Shown here in pieces: positions 45,318 through 53,616 of a stretch of 64,000 nucleotides of DNA (positions within the stretch are counted from its first letter, which is position 1; the number at the start of each line of letters is the position of its first letter). The notes under the pieces are model-generated. The model was given only the letters and a program-made list of their open reading frames with translations, was not told the DNA's origin and searched no databases. The stretch is from the NCBI GenBank assembly GCA_016704425.1, contig JADJAC010000002.1:620001-684000 (forward strand). Direction: 5' to 3'. The translations under genes and the position numbers were made by a program. This DNA is from Sphingomonadales bacterium (GTDB lineage Bacteria; Pseudomonadota; Alphaproteobacteria; Sphingomonadales; Sphingomonadaceae).

Positions 45318-46474
45318 TGAAGGCGGTTGTCTGCCAGAATGGCGAGTTTCGCGTCGAGGACTTGCCTGAACCGATCCCGCAGAAGGGCCATGCCTTGCTC
45401 AAGGTCCTGCGCTGCGGGATCTGTGGTTCCGACCTGCACATGCGCCACCACTGCGACGAGCTGAAGGCGGTCAACGACCGGGTCGGCTATCCCGCGCTAC
45501 CCTCGGCCAAGGACGCGTTTGTGTTCGGCCACGAGATCTGCGCCGAAGTGCTCGACTACGGTTCCGGCTCCAAGCGCAAGCTCAGGCCTGGCACCCGCGT
45601 GGTCGCGCCGCCGATTGTCCGGTGGGGCAAGGAAATCGACATGGCCGGGCTCTCAGCGCGTTCGAACGGCGGATATGCCGAGCGTATGCTGCTCGACGAG
45701 CTGGTGCTGATGCCGGTTCCCAATGGGCTTTCGGCGGACATGGCGGCGCTGACCGAACCCATGGCGGTTGCCTGGCACGCGGTCCGGCGCAGCGAAGTGA
45801 AGAAGAAGGACGTCGCGGTGGTGATCGGCTGCGGCCCGGTCGGGCTGGGGGTGATCGCGATCCTCAAGGCGCGAGGGGTCGGAACTGTGATCGCCAGCGA
45901 TTTCTCGCCAGGTCGGCGCGCCCTTGCCAAGGCCTGTGGCGCCGATGTGGTGATCAATCCGCGCGAAGGTTCGCCCTATGCAAGTTGGGAGGAATACGGC
46001 TGGATTACAACTTTTGGCGGGCTGCTCCAAATGGGGGTTGAAACCCGCGAGACACTCGAGAAGGCCCCAATCCCCTGGTGGACGGCTTGGCGCTTGGCCG
46101 AAGCGTTGGGAGCGGGGCCCAAACGTCCGGTGGTGTTCGAATGCGTCGGTGTGCCGGGTATTCTCAATCAGATCGTCACTGGCGCGCCCTTGTTCTCGCG
46201 CATCGTTGTGGTGGGGGTGTGCATGCAGCATGATACGATCGAGCCGGCCATTGCGATCCAGAAGGAAGTCGAGCTGCGTTTCGTGTTCGGCCATTCACCG
46301 CTCGAATATCACGACGCCCTGCACATGATCGCAGACGGCAAGGTGCGCTGCGAACCGATGGTCACCGGCGTGGTCGGTCTGGCTGGGGTAGAAGGCGCCT
46401 TTGCTGCGCTCGGCGATGCTGAAATGCACGCCAAGATCCTGATAGATCCGGCAAGAAATGCCTCAGGGACCTGA
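45314..46474 (+). CDS. Zinc-type medium-chain alcohol dehydrogenase lacking the structural-zinc lobe
   Basis: The product has 386 residues from the ATG at 45314 (an ATG at 45317 has better spacing from GGAGG). Catalytic-zinc residues are visible: Cys37 in CGICGSDLH and His73-Glu74 in FGHEICAEV. The NAD-binding fold is VVIGCGPVGLGVIA near residue 175. The four-cysteine structural-zinc cluster expected near residues 95-115 is absent; that stretch is RKLRPGTRVVAPPIVRWGKE. It likely oxidises an alcohol product of the upstream hydrolase. Last gene of the operon. Confidence 0.87.
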   Translation: MMKAVVCQNGEFRVEDLPEPIPQKGHALLKVLRCGICGSDLHMRHHCDELKAVNDRVGYPALPSAKDAFVFGHEICAEVLDYGSGSKRKLRPGTRVVAPPIVRWGKEIDMAGLSARSNGGYAERMLLDELVLMPVPNGLSADMAALTEPMAVAWHAVRRSEVKKKDVAVVIGCGPVGLGVIAILKARGVGTVIASDFSPGRRALAKACGADVVINPREGSPYASWEEYGWITTFGGLLQMGVETRETLEKAPIPWWTAWRLAEALGAGPKRPVVFECVGVPGILNQIVTGAPLFSRIVVVGVCMQHDTIEPAIAIQKEVELRFVFGHSPLEYHDALHMIADGKVRCEPMVTGVVGLAGVEGAFAALGDAEMHAKILIDPARNASGT

Positions 46475-46560
46475 ATGATACTCTCCATCCGATAGCAGAC
46501 GCATCTCCTGCCCCACCGCTGTTACCGAAAAGAGTATTTGCGCTGACGCTGCCAGGGCAT

Positions 46561-47457
46561 TCATTTGCCGGCTATTTCCAAGATTGCCTGCACAAATCCT
46601 TGCGGATCATTCTCCTGAACGAAATGGCCGCCCTTGAGCGTGCGGTGCGGTTGACCGTCAGTGCCCGGAATGCGTCCTATGAACCGGCTTTCACCGCCTC
46701 GGGTTATCGGATCGCCGTCGCTGAAGCAGCACAGGAAAGGCTTGTTCCATTTCTCCAACACCTGCCAGGCGCGCTTCTGATCGCGAACCGCAACATTATC
46801 CTCAAAAGGAACGAAGCTTGGAAAGATCCGGGCGCCTGCCTTGTAACTGCTGTCGGGGAACGGTGCATCATAGGCGGCAATTTCCGCCTTGCTGAGCGCG
46901 CGCTTGGCCCCGGCGTTGACGATCCTGCCGATCGGGAAGATTGGGCTCCATTTGGAAAAGGCCCGCCAGATCGCGAACGCCGGCGGTGCCTTGCCGCCTT
47001 CGGGCAGCCCCCCGTTCGACAGTGCCACGCTGGCAAAGCGATCAGGCATTTCGGCAACCAGACGCAGGCCGATCAGTGAGCCCCAATCCTGGCAGACCAG
47101 CGTTATTCGCTTCAAATCAAGCGCCTCGACCCACTGGCGCATCCAGCCGACGTGGCGAGCATAACTATAGTCCGTCCGTTTGATCGGCTTGTCCGATCTG
47201 CCAAACCCAATCAGGTCTGGCGCCACCACCCGAAACCCGGCCGCGACGATGGGGGCGATCATGTGACGGTAGAGGTAGCACCAGCTTGGCTCCCCATGCA
47301 TCATCAGCACGATGGGCGCATCTCGCGGCCCTTCGTCGACATAGTGAACCCGCAACTTGGTCCCGTCATCCGGATCGGTGATTTCCAGATAGTGCGGCGC
47401 AAAGGGAAAATCGGCGATCCCGGCAAAAGCCGCATCGGGCGTGCGCAGGACTTTCAC
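46561..47457 (-). CDS. Haloalkane dehalogenase (HLD family, DhmA/DhlA-like)
   Basis: The product has 298 residues from a GTG at 47457 with GGAG 7 bases upstream. HGEPSWCYLYRHM (54-66) carries the oxyanion Glu in the HGEP form; nucleophile Asp124 and halide-binding Trp125 lie in VCQDWGSLIGL, and the catalytic His is in KGGHFVQENDP. PDLIGFGRSDKP is also typical. The expected reaction is hydrolytic removal of a halide from an alkyl halide to give an alcohol, in the cytosol. Some relatives act on haloacetates or epoxides, so substrate is uncertain. It converges on the operon that ends with the alcohol dehydrogenase. Confidence 0.87.
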   Translation of the reverse strand: MKVLRTPDAAFAGIADFPFAPHYLEITDPDDGTKLRVHYVDEGPRDAPIVLMMHGEPSWCYLYRHMIAPIVAAGFRVVAPDLIGFGRSDKPIKRTDYSYARHVGWMRQWVEALDLKRITLVCQDWGSLIGLRLVAEMPDRFASVALSNGGLPEGGKAPPAFAIWRAFSKWSPIFPIGRIVNAGAKRALSKAEIAAYDAPFPDSSYKAGARIFPSFVPFEDNVAVRDQKRAWQVLEKWNKPFLCCFSDGDPITRGGESRFIGRIPGTDGQPHRTLKGGHFVQENDPQGFVQAILEIAGK

Positions 47458-47657
47458 GTTGTTCTCCGTCCGGTCAAATTATGGCACAGCAAATGTCATA
47501 TGATAGACCATGGGTCAATGCGCCGGTCCCGGCCTCTGCCGCTATACCAGCTCCAACCCCAATGGATCTGCCCCCAGCCCGACTTCATGGACGGTGCAGT
47601 CAGTCCGATGGGAATTCGCCTCTGGTTTATGCGAATTTTTCAAATTTGCTTGCAGAG

Positions 47658-47747
47658 TTACAGATCAACACCGATCGCAGATGCAGTGTCGATATCGCCC
47701 TCGATGAGATCGCCGCCGCGGATCACCAGATCAAATTCGGGATTCAT
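47658..47747 (-). pseudogene. N-terminal remnant of an N-acyl-D-amino-acid deacylase-like amidohydrolase
   Basis: A 29-codon frame starts at an ATG with GGGTAAGG just upstream and reads MNPEFDLVIRGGDLIEGD before ending in TAA. DLVIRGG-x-(I/V)-x-G is the opening of D-aminoacylase/amidohydrolase proteins of about 500 residues; nothing of the remaining protein is visible between here and 47457. It starts 18 bp after the MAPEG stop, so an original MAPEG-amidohydrolase pair may have lost its second gene. Confidence 0.55.
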
Positions 47748-47748
47748 T

Positions 47749-47776
47749 GCCTTACCCGCCGTGCCTTACCCGCCGT
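47749..47776. repeat. Perfect 14-bp tandem duplication
   Basis: GCCTTACCCGCCGT occurs twice in a row (47749-47762, 47763-47776). The second copy contains the MAPEG stop codon and the first lies between that stop and the amidohydrolase remnant, so it probably arose by replication slippage without changing the MAPEG protein. Confidence 0.85.
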
Positions 47777-48170
47777 TCCCGAGCCTCACGATCCCGCCAA
47801 TCAGCGAGCCGAGCACGAAGACATAGATCGGCGGCATTGATATATAGAGCGGGATCAGCCGCTTCTCGGGCGCCTTGTGATAGCCCAGCGCATAGAGCAC
47901 CCGCATGAACGGCCAGATCGCCCCGATCCCCGCCGCCCACAGCGGGCTGACGACAGAGGCAAAGAGCCACATGCCGGGCAGAAAGAGCACCAGATGCTCC
48001 AGCGTGTTGTGATGCGCGCGAACATAGCGTTCATACTCGGGCGGCCCACTGTGCGAGGGCGCCTCGATCTTGAACCGCACCCGCGCCAGACCCGCCGTCA
48101 GCAACGTGAAATAATAGGCCAGCAGCGCCAGTGCGCTGACGATCACGACATAGGTATATTCATCGGCCAT
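47766..48170 (-). CDS. MAPEG-family membrane protein
   Basis: The product has 134 residues from the ATG at 48170. Four hydrophobic spans and RAHHNTLEHLVLFLPGMWLFA, the helix-2 region of MAPEG proteins (with the E-H pair), are visible. MAPEG proteins include microsomal glutathione transferases; bacterial members are mostly uncharacterised. In this setting beside a dehalogenase a glutathione-linked detoxifying role is possible but not shown. Its 3' end carries the 14-bp duplication. Confidence 0.82.
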   Translation of the reverse strand: MADEYTYVVIVSALALLAYYFTLLTAGLARVRFKIEAPSHSGPPEYERYVRAHHNTLEHLVLFLPGMWLFASVVSPLWAAGIGAIWPFMRVLYALGYHKAPEKRLIPLYISMPPIYVFVLGSLIGGIVRLGNGG

Positions 48171-48445
48171 AGATCTTCGCGCGCCTCTTTCCCCAGCAAT
48201 CGGCAGGGTTTGCACACCGGGAACGACGCGGCAACTCACACTTTTGCGGCGCGCGTCAGCGCGCTGGTGCTGCCCGCAAGCGGTGAACCAGCCATGACTT
48301 GGCGGTGGTGTCATGTGTGGACGGCAACTTGTCTCTGATTGCCGCAGTTGTCGCCATATGCGCGACACTCAAGTCCATGGAACTGCCCTGCCCTGCCCAA
48401 GTTACTGAATGGCGAATTTGCAGACAGCGCCCCATGAATGGCAGT

Positions 48446-50170
48446 TCAGGCCCGAAACACCTCGTTGCCGCCGGTATAGGTCGCAGCAACCTTGATCTGG
48501 CGAATGCGGTCCTGGGCGACCTCGTGCGGATCTTCTTCGAGCAGCACGAAATCGGCCAGTTTTCCAGGCGTGATCGACCCCTTCAGATGGCCTTCGTCCG
48601 AGGCCATCGCGCCGTGCAGCGTGTAGATCCGGATTGCTTCCGAAACGGTGACACGCTGGTTCTCGCCCCAGGTCTTGCCATCCCAGCCTGTGCGCGTGAC
48701 CATGCCCTGAATGCCGAGCAGCGGCGCGAAGGGCCCGGGGGAGAAATCCGAACCCGCCGCGACCGGAATGCCCGCATCGAGGAAGTCGCGGAATGCGAGA
48801 CAATTGCGCATCATCTCCTCGCCATAGAAAGCGAACTTGTCAGAATTGTAGTAGAGATAGCTGGTGAATGGCTGCGGCGTCGCGCCGATCGCCTTGATCC
48901 TGCGTATCAGGTCGGGATTGACGTAGGTGCAATGCGTGATCTTGGGCCTGAGGCTGGTTCGCGCAATCAGCGCAGCGGAACGCTCATAGGCCTTGAGCGC
49001 GCGGTCGATCCCCACATCGCCATTGGCATGGATATTGGGACGTATGCCGGCCTTGAGCATGCGCTCCACCCAGGCATCGGCTGCGTCCTGGCTTTCGGCG
49101 ATATTACCCGAATAAGGTGGCTTGGAACCACGATAGGGGTGGCTCAAGGCCATGGTGCGCTCGGAGAAGGATCCGTCAGCCATATGTTCGGCAGTGGCGC
49201 CGATGCGCAGCCATTCGTCGCCGAACCCGGTGCCGATGCCCGCCGCGATCAGGCTGTCGACCATGGCTGGATCGCTTTCATAATTGGCCCGGTGGACCAG
49301 CCTTCCCTGCGCGCGGATTGCTCGCAAGGCCGCGAAGCTGCCACCCGAATGGTGTACGCTGGTCAAGCCGTAGCGGACGAACTGCTTGGACATGAAAGCT
49401 GCTGCCTCACTCGCGCGTTCAAGGCTTGGGGGCACCTCCATCCGGGGCCTGACGCTGTCTTTGTAGAACAGATCCACAGCATTGTCCGTTACACGTCCGT
49501 CAGGCTCCCCCTTGGCATTGCGCGCGATGGTCCCGCCAGCCGGATCCCGGGTGTCGCGGGTGATCCCGGCAAGCGCGAAGGCTGCGGAGTTGAAGAACAT
49601 CGAATGTCCGCCGCGATGCTGGACGAACACGGGATGCCGGGTCGATACCCGATCAAGGTCTGCGCGCGTCAGGCTGCGCTTGTCGGTGACCTTGGTATCG
49701 TCGAAGAAATATCCGCGGATCCATTCGCCCGGCGGCGTGTGGCTGGCGCGTTCGCGCAGACGCGCGACGATCGTGTCGATCGAGACAAATTCAACATCGT
49801 AGGGATTGCCCACAAGGACGTCGTTGAGCAGGACTTCGCCATCGGGATGGAGGTGACAGTCGATAAAGCCGGGCAGCAGGGCCATTCCCCTGGCATCGAG
49901 CAATCTTGTGCGCGGGGTCGCAAGTGCGCGGATTTCGGCATCGGTGCCTACCGCAAGAATGCGGTCGCCTGCGATTGCGACGGCCTGGGCTTTGGGCAAG
50001 CCGGGATCGACGGTGTGGACCTTGGCGTTGAACACGACCAAGTCTGGTTCAGCGCGGGACGTAGCAAGGGCTCGACCAGCGGCAGTGAAAGAAAGCGCGC
50101 CCAAGGCCCCTGCCCGCAGCAGGCTTCGACGTTGAAAAGCCAACGCCGTGTGAAAGTCGCGACAAGCCAC
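48446..50170 (-). CDS. Exported YtcJ-type amidohydrolase (amidohydrolase 3 family)
   Basis: The product has 574 residues from a GTG at 50170, firmly supported by GGGAGG six bases upstream. A Tat-like signal (QRRSLLRAGALGALSF, with Ala-rich end near residue 36) leads to DLVVFNAKVHTVDPG and the metal motif PGFIDCHLHPDGEVLLND; GSDFSPGPFAPLLGIQG provides the final Asp. YtcJ-like enzymes hydrolyse amides or cyclic amides; the substrate is open. It probably acts in the periplasm, like the haem-propeller protein 5 kb away. The 275-bp gap to MAPEG shows no gene. Confidence 0.87.
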   Translation of the reverse strand: MACRDFHTALAFQRRSLLRAGALGALSFTAAGRALATSRAEPDLVVFNAKVHTVDPGLPKAQAVAIAGDRILAVGTDAEIRALATPRTRLLDARGMALLPGFIDCHLHPDGEVLLNDVLVGNPYDVEFVSIDTIVARLRERASHTPPGEWIRGYFFDDTKVTDKRSLTRADLDRVSTRHPVFVQHRGGHSMFFNSAAFALAGITRDTRDPAGGTIARNAKGEPDGRVTDNAVDLFYKDSVRPRMEVPPSLERASEAAAFMSKQFVRYGLTSVHHSGGSFAALRAIRAQGRLVHRANYESDPAMVDSLIAAGIGTGFGDEWLRIGATAEHMADGSFSERTMALSHPYRGSKPPYSGNIAESQDAADAWVERMLKAGIRPNIHANGDVGIDRALKAYERSAALIARTSLRPKITHCTYVNPDLIRRIKAIGATPQPFTSYLYYNSDKFAFYGEEMMRNCLAFRDFLDAGIPVAAGSDFSPGPFAPLLGIQGMVTRTGWDGKTWGENQRVTVSEAIRIYTLHGAMASDEGHLKGSITPGKLADFVLLEEDPHEVAQDRIRQIKVAATYTGGNEVFRA

Positions 50171-50596
50171 GTTTCGCCTCCCAGAGGACTGTTGCAGGAG
50201 GGTCTAGGAGGCGTGATGGCGCAATACAAGTGGATCGCCGCTCCCTTGTCTCCATGTGTCGCCAGTGGACGGAGGCGCGAACGGGTCGCACCAGTGATGC
50301 ACAGCCGTCGTAAAAGCATCGATCCCGCGTTCGAACAGCAGCACTTCGCCGTTTCAATGGCCCAAAGGATAGCGCTCATACATCGTGACGTCCGGGCAGA
50401 TGATCTCCCGCGATCAATTGAAGTAGCGAAATGGACCGGAAGGCTCGCGCGATGTGGTCATCAAAGCCTCCTGCTCCGCCCATGTTACCAAATTGTACAT
50501 TTGGGCTGACAGTGCCTTTTCAGGGGTTCAAGGTTGTTGGCGGACGGACAGATTAGCCTGAAGCGACCTTGTTAGCCGCCAACAAGACGGACCACG
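50171..50596. other. Gap with decayed-looking sequence and two inverted repeats
   Basis: No intact gene is supported. On the minus strand a 35-codon frame (50483-50376, beginning MGGAGGFDDHIARAF) and a following out-of-frame stretch reading like protein suggest a broken gene, but I do not recognise it. CCAAAT/ATTTGG (50488-50504) and GTTGGCGG/CCGCCAAC (50536-50583) form inverted repeats; the second follows the entericidin stop and may act as its terminator. Confidence 0.35.
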
Positions 50597-50728
50597 TCAG
50601 CAGTTACCCTTTTTCCCATCAGCGCAATCGCCAACCGACTGCACATCATCGACGGCACCATGCATCGTATTGCAAGCTGAAAGAAATACGCTGCTCGTGA
50701 GGGCCAGCACTAAGAGTATCCTTTTCAT
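50597..50728 (-). CDS. Entericidin-like small lipoprotein
   Basis: The product has only 43 residues. Signal MKRILLVLALTSSVFLSAC ends in a lipobox with Cys19, followed by NTMHGAVDDVQSVGDC, the entericidin A/B mature motif (CNT-x-x-G-x-G-x-D-x-x-x-x-G with a later Cys). AGAGGA lies 8 bases before the ATG. Entericidins are cell-envelope lipoproteins, with EcnB proposed to promote lysis in stationary phase and EcnA as its antidote. Only one such gene is visible here. Confidence 0.8.
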   Translation of the reverse strand: MKRILLVLALTSSVFLSACNTMHGAVDDVQSVGDCADGKKGNC

Positions 50729-51467
50729 GGTTTATATCCTCTGCATAGTCTCCCGAACAACACGTCGCGCCGGGCTCAGCACAAGTAGAAACCGGCGACG
50801 AAGCCGTTGGTTCCATTGGCCGCCGTTGCACCTGGTCAAAGCTCAAAGATTCCTTTGGGCAGCAAAGCTTGTCGGGACCGCAGGTGCAGTCATGTGTGGA
50901 CGGCTCCGTTTCTGCAAGGTCTGATGTTGTGCTGGCTTGATCATATGGGGTGCGGTCATGTGTTCGGCCTGTTGGCGCGGTGCATGTGACCGCCAACCCT
51001 GATCAAGACATGTCATCGCAGGCGCATCTTGAACGACTACGTAGCTTTACCGATTTTGCGTTCGCCTGGCGCAAAATAGTCTTGTCGATGACTCAGGCAT
51101 GGGGCGCTGTTCGCGATTGCGGTCATCCAAGTCTCGGTTGGTATTTTTGGAAGAAGGTCGACGTCTCCCCCCGCTGCCGGCCTGCTCAATGATCAACGGG
51201 ATGTGAGGACAGTCTTGAGCCCGCGAGAATCGAATGCGCTGCTTCAGGCCTGAGTTTCTTGTCGTGGAGCAGCGATAGGCAAGAATGAAGCTGCCAAGCG
51301 GCAGAGCAGGAAGATCGCCATCGAAGCCTAAGAGAGCACGGGCTGCGCGGTTCAAATGCTTTGCAGAGGTGGCGTGTCAGAGAGGCATTGTTCGCCGCGC
51401 AGCACCCGCGTTCCGTGCCTGAATATGTCGCGCAAGTTGTTATTCTAATGGAACGGAGTGAACTGCT
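50729..51467. other. 739-bp gap without a supported gene
   Basis: A minus-strand frame of 116 codons (50996-50646) is cysteine-rich (CTCGPDKLCC and CAEPGATCC) but overlaps the entericidin gene in another frame and lacks a ribosome site. A second minus frame (51355-51047) starts with NRAARALLGFDGDLPA but has nothing further recognisable. The last 40 bp before the cupin gene are AT-richer and may hold its promoter. Confidence 0.35.
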
Positions 51468-51857
51468 GTGAAGGGTTATATCGATGACATTGAGGCCCTA
51501 ACCGAGGGCAATCATGATTTTCGCCGGGTTCTCTATACGGGAAACCATATTCAGCTGGTGCTGATGACGCTAGCCCCTGGGGAGGAGATTGGCGAAGAGG
51601 TTCATGACGGTCATGACCAGTTCTTTCGTCTGGAAAAGGGCAAAGGCGTCATCATCATCGATGGCACCACGAGCAAGATCAAGGCGGGAACCGGCATCAT
51701 TGTCCCTGCAGGCGCGAGGCACAATCTGAAAAATACCGGAAAGAAGTTCCTCAGGCTCTACACGATCTATGGGCCGCCCGAACATCGCGACGGGGTAATA
51801 CACACGACCATCGCCGATGTTGCGGAGGAACATTTCGATGGCAAGACCTCGGAGTAA
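51468..51857 (+). CDS. Cupin-domain protein
   Basis: The product has 129 residues from a GTG at 51468 (GGAG 9 bases upstream). The single cupin barrel shows the two motifs: GEEIGEEVHDGHDQFFRLEKGKG with metal-type ligands His/Glu, and IVPAGARHNLKNTG with the second His. Small stand-alone cupins of this type bind a metal and serve as sugar-binding, isomerase or dioxygenase proteins; no function can be assigned. Its 3' end overlaps the CYTH-CHAD gene by 20 bases, so the two are coupled. Confidence 0.85.
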   Translation: MKGYIDDIEALTEGNHDFRRVLYTGNHIQLVLMTLAPGEEIGEEVHDGHDQFFRLEKGKGVIIIDGTTSKIKAGTGIIVPAGARHNLKNTGKKFLRLYTIYGPPEHRDGVIHTTIADVAEEHFDGKTSE

Positions 51858-53445
51858 TGCAAGAACCGTCAAGGAAACCGAAATCAAGCTGGTAACGGAT
51901 TCGGATTCACTCGCTGAATTGAAGCGGAATCCGAATCTGAGAGGGCGGGAGACTTCTCAATCCCTGGTCACGACCTACTTCGACACACGCGACAGGCGCC
52001 TGGCCAAGGCCGGGGTCAGACTGAGGCTGCGTACCGGACACGGGAGGATTGAGCAGACCATCAAGACCCATGCCAGGGATGGCCCATCATTTGCTGTCCA
52101 GCTTGAAAAAACCTGCCTCCTCGACCGACCAAAGTTGGACATCAAGGCGTTTCCAAAAAGCAACCGAGAGAGTCTGGAAACTTTGGCTGGAGGGGCGGAT
52201 CTCAAAAAGATTGCGTCCACAAAGGTCGAGCGTCTCCGACGTACCCTGGAATGCAATGGTGCAAGAATTGAATTGGCATTTGATTTCGGGACAATCGAGG
52301 CAGCAGGCTATTCCCGAAATATTTCTGAACTGGAACTTGAGCTCAAGCGGGGAAATCTGGCCACGCTGCTCCAGTTTATCCGGGACCTGCCCCCGGGTTT
52401 CAAGCTGGCCTGGTCGTCGAGCAGCAAGTGCGCGCGGGCGTTCGATCTTGCAGACGGCCTTGAAATGGCTGCGTCGAAGGCAGTACCGGTATCGCTGAAA
52501 AGTGACATGCCGGTCAGGACCGCATTTCAGGTTATTGCATGGAATTGTCTGGGCCACCTTATAAACAACTATCTTGTGGTCATCGAACAACGCGATGCGG
52601 AAGCCGTCCATCAATGTCGCGTCGCGTTACGGCGCTTGCGCGCTGCGGCTTCAATTTTTGATCGTGTCATTGATGAAAGACCGGGGGCCACCTTGCCTGC
52701 TCAGTGGAAGGCCGTCGCCGCGTCCCTGGGCCAGGCCCGGATTATTGACGTCGTGTTGGACATCATAAGATCTGGAGCGACCAAAGAAGCCGGTGACGCC
52801 AGTCTGGTGCTCTCGCTCCTCAAGCGCGTGCGGGACCAGCGTTATGACGAGATGGGAGCCTTATTGGGTAGTCGCTCCTTTCAGGACATGCTCTTGTGCA
52901 CTGGTATCTGGATCGAGACGAACGGCTTGGCCTCCTCGGCTGCGAAGGAAAAGGAAGGTACGCTCTCAAAATTTGCTGCAGGATCAGTGCGGACATTGCG
53001 CAGTCGAGTGGAAAAAGATTGCCGGCGCGTCTCCAAACTCGGCAACCGCCAGCGGCATCGTTTGCGAATTCGCCTCAAGAGCTACCGCTATGGCACCGAG
53101 TTCTTCTCTTCGCTCTTCCAGACTCCCCGGAGCAAAGGTCATCTGGAGACTCTTCTGGATGCACAGGAAAAGCTGCAGGATCGACTGGGCGAACTCAACG
53201 ATCTCTCTGTCTTTGGACGTTGCAAGCACATCGACTTGTCGCCGTTGAACGCAATCGATCAGGCAATCGTTCGCACATATTTGAAACGCATGAATCGATC
53301 GCAGCGCAGCAGCGTGGATAATCTGCGCGCGAGCACCGGTCGCGCGGGCCGCAAGCTTGCCAGACTCGAACAATTCAAATGGCATGTGAGCGACGAGCAT
53401 TGGCCATCTCCATTTCGATGCTGTTCCGGGGCCAACCGTTCCTGA
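51838..53445 (+). CDS. CYTH-CHAD domain protein (triphosphate tunnel metalloenzyme with polyphosphate-binding domain)
   Basis: The product has 535 residues from the ATG at 51838 (GGAGGA 8 bases upstream). ETEIK at 13-17 is the ExExK motif of the CYTH tunnel, which occupies about residues 10-205. From about 220 the CHAD helical bundle follows, with AVHQCRVALRRLRAAASIFD and later RHRLRIRLKSYRYGTEFF, which provide its conserved His/Arg/Lys surface. CYTH enzymes hydrolyse inorganic triphosphate or similar; CHAD domains bind polyphosphate. The base composition looks lower in GC than neighbouring core genes. Confidence 0.92.
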   Translation: MARPRSNARTVKETEIKLVTDSDSLAELKRNPNLRGRETSQSLVTTYFDTRDRRLAKAGVRLRLRTGHGRIEQTIKTHARDGPSFAVQLEKTCLLDRPKLDIKAFPKSNRESLETLAGGADLKKIASTKVERLRRTLECNGARIELAFDFGTIEAAGYSRNISELELELKRGNLATLLQFIRDLPPGFKLAWSSSSKCARAFDLADGLEMAASKAVPVSLKSDMPVRTAFQVIAWNCLGHLINNYLVVIEQRDAEAVHQCRVALRRLRAAASIFDRVIDERPGATLPAQWKAVAASLGQARIIDVVLDIIRSGATKEAGDASLVLSLLKRVRDQRYDEMGALLGSRSFQDMLLCTGIWIETNGLASSAAKEKEGTLSKFAAGSVRTLRSRVEKDCRRVSKLGNRQRHRLRIRLKSYRYGTEFFSSLFQTPRSKGHLETLLDAQEKLQDRLGELNDLSVFGRCKHIDLSPLNAIDQAIVRTYLKRMNRSQRSSVDNLRASTGRAGRKLARLEQFKWHVSDEHWPSPFRCCSGANRS

Positions 53446-53616
53446 AGCAGAACAAGGCCGCTTGAGACGAGGTTAGGCCGTTCGACTTGTTTGCCGCATT
53501 CGGGAATTCTACCTAGACGGACCTGAACGATGCCGAGGCGGTAGGTAGTCCCCCGTATTGCAGGCAAGGTGCTTCTGGCGCCATCAATCACCTTCCACCA
53601 ATACAGGAATTACCCA

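Noticed and set aside
48299..50509. 736-codon plus-strand open frame
   Set aside because: It is antisense to the amidohydrolase gene, which has a Tat signal, metal motifs and a strong ribosome site; the frame is a codon-usage artefact of a GC-rich gene.
51047..51355. PAS-like start (NRAARALLGFDG) on the minus strand
   Set aside because: The resemblance covers only about 12 residues and the rest of the frame has no PAS features.
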